A stretch of 64,000 nucleotides of DNA from Dermatophagoides farinae (taxonomy: Eukaryota; Arthropoda; Arachnida; Sarcoptiformes; Pyroglyphidae): NCBI RefSeq assembly GCF_024713945.1, contig NW_027461522.1, positions 1 to 64,000 on the forward strand, written 5' to 3'. The notes beneath the pieces were generated by a model, which was not told the DNA's origin, did not search any database, and was given only the letters and a program-made list of their open reading frames with translations. Made by a program: the position numbers and the translations under genes. The number at the start of each line of letters is the position of its first letter. Position 1 is the stretch's first letter. Positions 54,330-62,466 of this stretch are shown piece by piece.

Positions 54330-55700
54330 TCATTTTTGGTTTCGAGTTAGCAAAGGACTATCGCAGTTTTCTATGTCGTAGTTGGGCTTCAAGTCGTGAT
54401 CGCCGTCGTACTGGTACCCGAAGTCGGACTCGTTTTCCGAGCTCGTTGTGGAATTGTTCATCTTAAGGTTTAACTTTGATTTTGAAAATATTTTATCGTT
54501 GTAAAAATACTCGTTGTGTCGGTGCTGGCTTTTTTTAAGCGATTTTAGCGATCTGGTCGACCGGTGCAGCAACTCAAATTTTTGATGCAATAAAATAACA
54601 TCGTGGTGAATTTTGTATAGCTCGGAGTGATAAGGGTCAACATATGAAATATATTGATGCGACCAAAACAAAAAACCGAGTATAATGAAAACTACTCTGA
54701 GCGTGGCGATAAATACGTTTCGGAGGCCTAAAAGCTTGAACAGAACGCTTTTGGCATAAACATTTTTGTTTAATAAATTAATTGGCGAGTTTTTCATCTC
54801 GTTCATTGGGTTAAAATTAATTTTTTCATGGATAACAACTTCTAAGAAATAGCAAAGCACCCAATAGATGTTTAATTTGTGCCGGCTATTAATACTTCGA
54901 GATGAACATGTCAACAAACGGGTTAGAACTATTATAAACGAGTAAAAAATAAATGCTTCGAACTTCAAGTATTTGTGATGAAAGTATTGCTGAAACTTGT
55001 TCACATTGTTTATTATTAAATACACATCACTCAACACTTTTTTTAAATGATCATGTTCCTTTGCGAGTTGGTTTTGTATAGTACTAAATGTTTCGTCTAG
55101 TTTTGTGTTGCTTGCCGAAATTGAATTGCTGATGTAATTCGAAAGCGTCAACAAATTTTTTTGACTGTTGATCGCAATGCTTTGCTGTTCAATAAGTTTT
55201 AAGTTGTTTTCTGAAGCAAGCCTTAGTTGGTTGTTTACTTCAAAGGAGTTTTCGTGGAGCTGCAACATAAGCGATTGTGCTTGTTTTTGCCACAAATCAG
55301 CGTGAATCAAAAAACATATTGACTCGATGTGGGTGTAAAAGTGAGTATAAGAATTGTACTCAATATCGTTCAAGGATTGCATACAACGATCCAGCACGCT
55401 TTCATAATGCGATGACGTCACAGTTCCATTAACTTTCTCAATGGCTCTGTGCATACAACCGAGTCTTCTTGTTCGCTTGAATAAGTGACATTCTGACACC
55501 AGTAGAGCAATAATCGTCTTGTTTTTGTCGTTGTAAGATTGACACGAGTTAGATTTACGATCAGGAAGTTTGGACAACTGCAAACTGCTCGTAATCAAAA
55601 TATAATCTTCCGCTGCTTTCCAACAGCCGTCATCCAGCTGCAACTCTGACGTGCTTTTCACAGCAAAAATCAGCAAATTGAATAAATGCCATTTCCACAT
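54330..55700 (-). CDS. KAR5: KAR5/GEX1-type nuclear membrane fusion protein
   Basis: KAR5, GEX1 and Brambleberry act in fusion of gamete nuclear envelopes. The 456 residues begin with a signal-like hydrophobic stretch, then the family's cysteine-rich domain: DGCWKAAEDYI, IALLVSECHLFK, a further cysteine in RLGCMH, and HIESICFLIHADLWQ. A long coiled coil follows, then three hydrophobic segments (near FEAFIFYSFIIVL, the IYWVLCYFLEVV stretch, and FIATLRVVFIILGF), and a basic then acidic tail. Expression would be expected in sexual stages. It is intronless. Confidence 0.85.
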   Translation of the reverse strand: MWKWHLFNLLIFAVKSTSELQLDDGCWKAAEDYILITSSLQLSKLPDRKSNSCQSYNDKNKTIIALLVSECHLFKRTRRLGCMHRAIEKVNGTVTSSHYESVLDRCMQSLNDIEYNSYTHFYTHIESICFLIHADLWQKQAQSLMLQLHENSFEVNNQLRLASENNLKLIEQQSIAINSQKNLLTLSNYISNSISASNTKLDETFSTIQNQLAKEHDHLKKVLSDVYLIINNVNKFQQYFHHKYLKFEAFIFYSFIIVLTRLLTCSSRSINSRHKLNIYWVLCYFLEVVIHEKINFNPMNEMKNSPINLLNKNVYAKSVLFKLLGLRNVFIATLRVVFIILGFLFWSHQYISYVDPYHSELYKIHHDVILLHQKFELLHRSTRSLKSLKKSQHRHNEYFYNDKIFSKSKLNLKMNNSTTSSENESDFGYQYDGDHDLKPNYDIENCDSPLLTRNQK

Positions 55701-56020
55701 ACTTCAGTTCACAATGTAGTTCATAATAATTATAACTATTCGAAATTATATTATTTGTGTGTTCATTAAAATACTATAATAAAATTTAATCTCAAAGCGC
55801 AGGCCTTGACAAAAAAGTTTTCTAACCGGAATAAACTTTATTTTATTTTTTTATATCATTAAAAGATTGAAAAATTAAAACAAACCGAAACAATAGATTT
55901 AAAACCTAAAAAGCTTTAGTATAAGATTTTTCAATTTAATTTGAAATAACGCATAATAAGCAAAATCAGTTATCAAAAAATGTTTATTTATCTTTCTATG
56001 TAAAGGACAGCTTCCACTAA
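55701..56020. promoter_or_regulatory. Divergent upstream region, KAR5 / GINS-like gene
   Basis: A 320-bp AT-rich spacer between divergent starts. I see no ORF and no strong repeat in it. Confidence 0.45.
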
Positions 56021-56830
56021 ATGTTTGATATCAATATATTGATAAAAGCATTACTGGATCTTCAGAAAAACAGCTCTGTTCTAACTCCATTCCACACAAA
56101 AGAAATAACAGCTGCAGAAGATGAACTAAGCCAAATACGCCAATCAACGGAAATTTTATACAAACGGCATAGAGACTTTTTACGCAAAAGATTGAAAGAA
56201 ATTGCTGAAAATGAAGTTCAAGGTAATACAAAATTAGCTATAAAAGCCAAAGAAAAACTTTCATTTGAGCACGACGATCCAGTCATAAGCGTATTGATTC
56301 TGATTTCTAAATATCAACAAATTCAGCGGGGTATCAATATTTACAAGCATTACAGATTTTTCATTATTATGCGCTATATAGAACTTCGTATGATCAAATT
56401 TTCACAATTTAACTCTAAATCCTTCACTGTCGACGAAGATTTCATGAAAAATTGTAACAAGTCAGAACTTAAATTATTGAATATCATTTCCGACGTAATT
56501 AACAAAGAAGGACTCCAAGAACTACTTAGAGGCATTCCTTTAGCAGCGGAATTCGACGTTGATAACCGAATTCACAATCCTCCTTTGTGGCTAGTCAAAC
56601 TTTTGCAAAACGATGATTCGTACAACATCGCTATGCGAGAGCATTTTAACGTTCGTTACTCTTACCCCAATGATAATGATATAAATACACAACGTATAGT
56701 TGAGTCGTTATTAACAAACGAAAAAATAACCGAAAATCTTGATCTAGACAAGAAAATTAACACTAATTTTGAGGTGCATGAAAACGCATTGGACTCCGAA
56801 ACAGATAGTCACATCAATGCAGGAAAATGA
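56021..56830 (+). CDS. Probable GINS complex subunit (PSF1-like)
   Basis: GINS is part of the CMG replicative helicase. The 269-residue frame has an N-terminal stretch (ALLDLQKNSSVLTPFH, then an ELSQIRQS helix), a YQQIQRGINIYKHYR helix where PSF1 has IQRNKR, and FMKNCNKSELKLL. The end (HFNVRYSYP, QRIVESLL) resembles the GINS B domain. Similarity is by eye only, and SLD5 is another option. The last 20 codons overlap the next frame; a possible intron at 56774-56822 would instead join the two frames. Confidence 0.4.
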   Translation: MFDINILIKALLDLQKNSSVLTPFHTKEITAAEDELSQIRQSTEILYKRHRDFLRKRLKEIAENEVQGNTKLAIKAKEKLSFEHDDPVISVLILISKYQQIQRGINIYKHYRFFIIMRYIELRMIKFSQFNSKSFTVDEDFMKNCNKSELKLLNIISDVINKEGLQELLRGIPLAAEFDVDNRIHNPPLWLVKLLQNDDSYNIAMREHFNVRYSYPNDNDINTQRIVESLLTNEKITENLDLDKKINTNFEVHENALDSETDSHINAGK

Positions 56831-58037
56831 TTTTGCATTTGATTCTATACAACAGATCTCTGCGTATGAGCGCATCCAGCGCAACCTAGAAATCAATGAT
56901 TTTCATCTGGTTAATCAATCTCAAAAAAAAACTTACAGCGGCAACAACTCTACTGTCATCAGAAGAGATAACCCAGGTGCTAGCAAAGCTAAATTCCACA
57001 TATTGGATTTTGTACCAATTCAGCGATTCACTTTAAACTCTTCTTATAGAAACAGCGAAAAAGAGTTGTTAGCTCGAAAATTTCTATTTAAACGAAACCA
57101 TGACAATGCGAGACAACGCTTGATTTATGAAAAATTAGAGCATTTTCACCCAGAATCTTGGTTTGTGCCTGACGTTAATGCAAAGTTAGATCTTCCTATA
57201 CTTGTCGGAGACCCTAGTTTAAAAAGCAAGCTGGCAAAAGTTGAAGGTTATCATGACTTGGACGCAGGACTTGTGCTGGACGCTGAGTACAAAAGAAGCT
57301 CATTCAAGCACGCAGAAGAGTTAATAACGCATGACGCTAAAAACTCTCGTCCTAACATAATCATAGATAAAGGATTTGAAATCACAAATATTGAAACATG
57401 GTATAAGAAGGAAATCGAAAGTATAGTCCCTATAAAAGACGACTTGAAATTGTTCAAGAAGCTAAAAGATGTGATCGATCCGCTCCCTCAACCTAAAAAA
57501 AACAGTTTGATAGAACATCAACTTACCATTTTCACTGCTCCTCAACCGCACAGGCCGAGCAAGCTCTACAATCAGGCCTTTACAAGCCACCCCATATCGA
57601 AATCGATTGAGGAAATAAATTCAGCAAAACCTAACGAACACACTCAGTTATGGACTTTCAACTTCAATAGAAGAGGAATGATCCAGTTTGATATTGGGTA
57701 CGTAGGCGGTGTGCACTTTGAAGTCAGTCAAGCAGCTCCTCGGGAAGATAAAGAAATACAAAAAAACATTACTATTATAGACTATCAACTTCCTCAACGT
57801 TCCAAGATGATTATCAGTGAAGTTAACATTGAACCACTTGATAAAAGCTTAATCACAGTTAACATTCCGTCTCAATTATCAGCTAACGATAATACAGCTA
57901 ATATTTTCTGTAAGAAAAGACCAAAACCGGCGTTTAAAAGCTTGCTGAGTTCGGTTCCTTCGTCAAACAAGCAAAAACTTAAAGAAGTACTTTATCGAAT
58001 TGTCAACGAAAACGTAAGACCTACTGAAACCGCCTAA
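56817..58037 (+). CDS. Unknown protein overlapping the GINS-like gene
   Basis: Not recognised. A frame of about 406 residues from the ATG at 56817 (another in-frame ATG is at 56778). It is hydrophilic, with conserved-looking stretches such as HFHPESWFVPDVNAKLDLP, a pair of glycine-rich segments (FDIGYVGGVHFE) and a basic C-terminus (CKKRPKPAFKSLL). It has no signal or membrane segment. It overlaps the upstream frame on the same strand by 14 bp or more, which is unusual for a eukaryote. It may be the C-terminal part of one spliced gene. Confidence 0.6.
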   Translation: MQENDFAFDSIQQISAYERIQRNLEINDFHLVNQSQKKTYSGNNSTVIRRDNPGASKAKFHILDFVPIQRFTLNSSYRNSEKELLARKFLFKRNHDNARQRLIYEKLEHFHPESWFVPDVNAKLDLPILVGDPSLKSKLAKVEGYHDLDAGLVLDAEYKRSSFKHAEELITHDAKNSRPNIIIDKGFEITNIETWYKKEIESIVPIKDDLKLFKKLKDVIDPLPQPKKNSLIEHQLTIFTAPQPHRPSKLYNQAFTSHPISKSIEEINSAKPNEHTQLWTFNFNRRGMIQFDIGYVGGVHFEVSQAAPREDKEIQKNITIIDYQLPQRSKMIISEVNIEPLDKSLITVNIPSQLSANDNTANIFCKKRPKPAFKSLLSSVPSSNKQKLKEVLYRIVNENVRPTETA

Positions 58038-58236
58038 ATAACTTTATTTCTAACAATCAAAATAATATTGTATCACACTCTACTCATTTTAAATTATGTA
58101 TTGATTTTATAAGCTCTGATTTCAAATTTATCACAGCGAACTACAACAAACGTGCTTATCGAATCTGTTTTTTATTATTGTAAATAATCAAAAAATATGA
58201 AATAATTTAGAATGCTTCTGTAGCTCTCCAATTACG

Positions 58237-60990
58237 ATGCTTGAAGTCGATTTAAAAAAAGTCAATAAACAAACTTCTGAGCAAATTGTCGTTTCTCTTG
58301 AGAATGTAGTTAAAGAGCTTCTGGACAATGCTATAGATGCAAAAGCGTCACGAATTAAAATTGAATTTGAAAACTACGGTTATGACTCCGTTACTATTAC
58401 AGATAATGGAGAAGGTATGTCTAGAGAAGATTTAGTAGCCGCTTTGAGCTTTAATTCTACCAGTAAAATCTCATCTTTCGACGACCTTAAACACATTTCT
58501 ACTATTGGTTTCAGAGGCGAAGGACTAGCGGCTGTTTTTACAATGTGTAAGCAAATAACTTTAATTTCGAAACAAAAAAATCAAATAAACAAAAACGAAA
58601 TTACAGTCTCTAGTAATTCAGACAGCTTTGTTGAAAAACAATACCATGACTATACAGAGGCGTCAGGAACGCAAGTAATCGTCCAAAACTACATGCATAA
58701 TGTCCGTAGTGCCAGACTCACTAACTCTAAGCAGAACAAAAAAAAAGAGTTCAACGGAGCTCTTAAAATAATTTACAATTACGCTATTGTGCATTGCAAA
58801 GCGCTTTCTATTATTGCTATTCACGATCGAGAAGTTTTAATGAACACTATTAATCTAAACACCTATAAGACCGTTATATGTGCTTTGAATTCGTGGACAG
58901 ACGATAATTACAATCAGTTCGTCGTCGAGATAGACGAGTCAATCAACGGACAACAAATTTTCGGAATATTCAGCACCACGAAATATATGGAACAAGGGCT
59001 AAACAAAAAGATTGGATACAACGCAATGCAAAAAGCCGAGACTTCGCTTGACTTGGATACAAAAATAGATGGAGGAAAAAGTAATAAGTCGATTTCTTAC
59101 AATAGCATTTTTTGCGTTAACAATCGATGTGCTATTTGTCCTTCAAAGATACTGAAATCCATAGAATCGATTTATCGAAGAATGACCAGCAGAGCTAATT
59201 ATTTTTACTTTCTACGAATTACTGTGGACGAGGAAAATCTGGACAAAAACCGTTCAATTGATAAATTGCAAATAACTTTTGACACTGAATATGATGTTAT
59301 TAAAATCTTGGAACTTAAACTACCAACCGTTTTAAGTTCCAAAAATTCTTTATATAGTTCGCAGATAATTGATGGTTCACTAGCCCCATATTTTGTTTGC
59401 AAATCAAATGACCAGCCGCTTGTACAGAATTCTTTGTATAAGGAAAATTCTTCTTTTCAATTCAACAACAATGACCATGGAACGAACACATTTGCATTTT
59501 TTGACTCTCTTTTGCCCACTAAAAACGAAGTTGTGTCTACACCAAACTCTTCAAATTTTTGTTTAGATAAAAATTGCGTGGACATAAAAGAATTGGACAC
59601 TGACATTCGATCGTCAAAGCATTTTGATCATGATATTTCATCAAAAAGAACATCGAATTTCAATCGAACATCTTATAAGAATGAAGTAAATAAAAAACAC
59701 AAAGTCAATACATCGGAAGATTTTGCGGCTTCTTCCATCATGAATAGAAATCAAATCTTAGGCTCATCTAAAAAAACTAATGCTGATTTTGTAAAACCAT
59801 TGAATTTATCAAACGAGGAACCAATTACGCTTGATGAAATTTTTAATAATTCTTTTTCAAATAGCCATCTTGACTATTCTGAGCCAGACAGTAGCTTTTC
59901 TTTGTCTGACAATTTAAAAAAAAAAAACGATAACGCGTCCGAAAAAAGCCAGGTAGTTGGTTCAGTTGATGCGATGGAGCCAGAAACACATGATCACCCA
60001 GAAGAGTTTTACAGCGATGCTAAATCCACTAAAAACAATTCTAAAATTTCTCACATCAAAATACTTTATCCAGAAAATATAGAAATACAAAATGACGATG
60101 AAGACAATACAGTATTGTGTGGTAGCGACTTAATTACAGAAAACAATCATTACCTAACTAAAATTGAAATAGATAAAAACACATCTTCTAATTCATTTTG
60201 TGTGGAGGAAAACTTAAACGACTATTATAAACAGAAAGAACTAGTTTATGCAGCAGCATTTGACTTTTGTCAGCTAATTTCAGATTTAAGAAAAAACCTG
60301 TCTGAAACTGGCATGCCAATAAATAAATACAACTCAAAAGGGGAGACCTCTCAAAAAATTGTCCGGCATTCTTTTTTCAAGGAACTGACAGTTTTGGGTT
60401 CGTACAACACTTCGTTCATTGTTTGTCGGCATGAGACTAGCATTGTTTTGGTAGATCAACATGCTGCTGACGAAAAATTCAATTTTGAGCGTTTAAACCA
60501 CACCACAAAAATCAATTCGCAGTCACTTATTATACCTAAACTATTGAAACTCACCATGGAACAAACATACAAGCTCAAGTCAATTATGGATACAAATGTG
60601 TTAAAGGAAAATGGGTATGAAATTAGCGTACGAGACAACAACTATTATTTGGAAGCAGTCCCTTTGTACAACAATATTGCTTTAAAGGAACAAGATATGA
60701 TTCAACTGCTTGAGGTTTCGTTTGCCACGTCCAATGATTTAGAAAAAATTGATGATGTTAACGCAAAGCACATTTGGAATTTCCAGCGGTTAGGAGGACT
60801 TCCCAGACCTCCTAGGTTATGGAACATTCTCGCTATGAAAGCTTGCAGAACCTCCGTTATGTTCGGAAAACAAATTTCTCTCCATGTGGCGAAACGCATA
60901 GTTGACAATCTGGCCTACCTCATACATCCATGGAATTGTCCTCACGGGCGGCCCACTTACAAAGTGTTAGCGAACACTTTAGATTCATGA
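58237..60990 (+). CDS. PMS1: MutL homologue PMS1/PMS2 with endonuclease site
   Basis: The nicking subunit of MutL-alpha in mismatch repair (yeast PMS1, human PMS2). The 917 residues start with the GHKL ATPase (VVKELLDNAIDA, DNGEGM, GFRGEGL). A long low-complexity linker runs over roughly residues 370-680. The C-terminal domain has the metal-binding endonuclease motif DQHAADEKFNFE near residue 740, the ACRTSVMFG motif and CPHGRPT near the end, all intact. It is intronless. With MSH6 it is the second mismatch repair gene in the window. Confidence 0.93.
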   Translation: MLEVDLKKVNKQTSEQIVVSLENVVKELLDNAIDAKASRIKIEFENYGYDSVTITDNGEGMSREDLVAALSFNSTSKISSFDDLKHISTIGFRGEGLAAVFTMCKQITLISKQKNQINKNEITVSSNSDSFVEKQYHDYTEASGTQVIVQNYMHNVRSARLTNSKQNKKKEFNGALKIIYNYAIVHCKALSIIAIHDREVLMNTINLNTYKTVICALNSWTDDNYNQFVVEIDESINGQQIFGIFSTTKYMEQGLNKKIGYNAMQKAETSLDLDTKIDGGKSNKSISYNSIFCVNNRCAICPSKILKSIESIYRRMTSRANYFYFLRITVDEENLDKNRSIDKLQITFDTEYDVIKILELKLPTVLSSKNSLYSSQIIDGSLAPYFVCKSNDQPLVQNSLYKENSSFQFNNNDHGTNTFAFFDSLLPTKNEVVSTPNSSNFCLDKNCVDIKELDTDIRSSKHFDHDISSKRTSNFNRTSYKNEVNKKHKVNTSEDFAASSIMNRNQILGSSKKTNADFVKPLNLSNEEPITLDEIFNNSFSNSHLDYSEPDSSFSLSDNLKKKNDNASEKSQVVGSVDAMEPETHDHPEEFYSDAKSTKNNSKISHIKILYPENIEIQNDDEDNTVLCGSDLITENNHYLTKIEIDKNTSSNSFCVEENLNDYYKQKELVYAAAFDFCQLISDLRKNLSETGMPINKYNSKGETSQKIVRHSFFKELTVLGSYNTSFIVCRHETSIVLVDQHAADEKFNFERLNHTTKINSQSLIIPKLLKLTMEQTYKLKSIMDTNVLKENGYEISVRDNNYYLEAVPLYNNIALKEQDMIQLLEVSFATSNDLEKIDDVNAKHIWNFQRLGGLPRPPRLWNILAMKACRTSVMFGKQISLHVAKRIVDNLAYLIHPWNCPHGRPTYKVLANTLDS

Positions 60991-61080
60991 GAAGTACGAA
61001 TAATTTTTAGGTTGCTACGTTATATTGATCCTACGAGCGTAAAAGGTTTGCCTCTTATTATTTAGTAATTGTGCGACAAT

Positions 61081-61088
61081 GCACGTGC
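61081..61088. promoter_or_regulatory. GCACGTGC palindrome upstream of unknown gene
   Basis: An exact 8-bp palindrome 58 bp before the ATG at 61147, in an otherwise AT-rich spacer. Its E-box-like core (CACGTG) is suggestive, but a role is inferred only. Confidence 0.25.
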
Positions 61089-61146
61089 GTTTACATTTGA
61101 TGGCGATTTAATTTTACGTGTCACAATAATTAATTGAAATAGAATA

Positions 61147-61602
61147 ATGGTCAAAACAAACAGCGAATATCTGGTTTTAGATTCTATAGATGAACACGTT
61201 ATTAATGCCTATGAACAGGAGGCCCTCATCGAGTTCGAAAACGCCCGTCAAAAGCTAATCTACAGAGTTAACTCTGATATGCCTGAGAGCAAGAGTGAGC
61301 TGGAGAAACACGGTCGTCAATGGACCCCTAAACTCGGAATTTTGCCCAATACACAGGCTGCAGTTCACGTAAACCAATGCAAATGCTGTTACGGAATTCC
61401 CAGTAATTGTTTTCCGAACGGAGCTTTACAAAGGTATTACCCGACTGACGAACCTACGTATTCAAATTTGGTTTCTATTGCTGATTCTTTACGTGAACTT
61501 GCTGGCATGGAACCTCTTTACAACGAAATAAACCCAAGAACTGGAGACCTTTACTCTGGCAGTGGCCATTTAAAAGACAAGCACGGCAATTTGCTTTACT
61601 AA
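61147..61602 (+). CDS. Conserved-looking hypothetical protein
   Basis: Not recognised. 151 residues from the ATG at 61147, of even, non-repetitive composition with a higher GC content than its flanks, suggesting a constrained protein. It has a charged N-terminal helix, a cysteine cluster QCKCCYG in the middle, a proline and tyrosine-rich segment (RYYPTDEPTYSN) and a C-terminal NPRTGDLYSGSGHL. It has no signal peptide or membrane helix. The cysteine cluster could bind metal or be lipid-modified, but neither is shown. Confidence 0.7.
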   Translation: MVKTNSEYLVLDSIDEHVINAYEQEALIEFENARQKLIYRVNSDMPESKSELEKHGRQWTPKLGILPNTQAAVHVNQCKCCYGIPSNCFPNGALQRYYPTDEPTYSNLVSIADSLRELAGMEPLYNEINPRTGDLYSGSGHLKDKHGNLLY

Positions 61603-62466
61603 CTCCAAATAAAGTAGTTTTCAAAAGCAACAAACTCTTATTTTAATTTAAATAAGATTACAACGCAACTATGCAATTCTCACGTCAAGAAGGCAAAACT
61701 AATCTTGGTTTACAGCGAATTAAATCCCAATTGCAGTAAACGTGACCTATAGTACATGTAAGGTTTAACGTCTTACCAATCATAAATCATTTAAACTTTA
61801 GTTTTTGTTACGATCTAGATATGGTCAATTAAAACTTTGCGATTGAGAAATTTTTTATCCTTATAATCAAAAGTTATTGTTGTATAATAATCAATAAATA
61901 ATTCGAGCTCTGCATGTAAGTTTTTATTTTTTTTGCTAATTTTTTTCGCAGCAGCTAAAAACACAACTTAGCGCATAGTAAACTTTTTTATAAAGTTATA
62001 TCATTTTTTAAAAGTTTTTTTTAGATTCCTAAACAAAGACTAAAATTTTAATCAAATATAAACCGCACAAACCCTCGTATACTTTTGATTCAGTATATTG
62101 TTCAATTTGTTTTATTTGAGCAATATAGTCAGGATGTTATAAACAAAAGTTTTAAAAATATAACAAATTAATTGTCCTTTGTATAAAACACAGCAATAAT
62201 AGTCGTCCATTTAGTAAACATAGGCATTAGTATAGTTATAAAAGAATATACCAAAAATAGATAGAGATTAAACACTTCTTTGAAATTTATAAAAAATTTA
62301 TTTTATCAGTGTGATCTTGCGCCTAAATTTGCAAAAGTAAAACTCGAAAAAAAATATTAAACACTAGCAATTATATAAAATCTGTAAGAGAAATTATACT
62401 ATCAAAGTTTAATAAACTAGACAAGTCTTATGAAGCCGAAAAAAATTTTTTTTTTATTTAAATTCA
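61603..62466. other. AT-rich intergenic region
   Basis: 864 bp with no acceptable ORF, many A/T runs and no repeats longer than a few bases. One compact foldable element lies at 61680-61745, 78 bp after the upstream stop codon. The UTP15 promoter must be in the right part. Confidence 0.55.
61680..61745. ncRNA. Candidate three-way-junction RNA structure
   Basis: An outer stem TCACG/CGTGA (61680-61684 with 61741-61745) encloses two hairpins. The first is CAAGA/TCTTG (61686-61690 with 61703-61707). The second is TTTAC/GTAAA (61709-61713 with 61736-61740), extended by GC/GC and AATT/AATT pairs. Only single nucleotides separate the stems. On the plus strand it would sit in the 3' untranslated region of the preceding gene. 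No hammerhead core (CUGAUGA) is present, and short stems arise by chance in such DNA. Confidence 0.25.

Noticed and set aside
61680-61745. Hammerhead ribozyme or tRNA at the three-way junction
   Set aside because: No CUGAUGA/GAAA core and no T-loop GTTC or four-arm layout.
16813-62466. tRNA genes in intergenic gaps
   Set aside because: I looked for T-loop (GGTTCRA) signatures in the spacers and saw none with matching arms; a covariance search could still find one.
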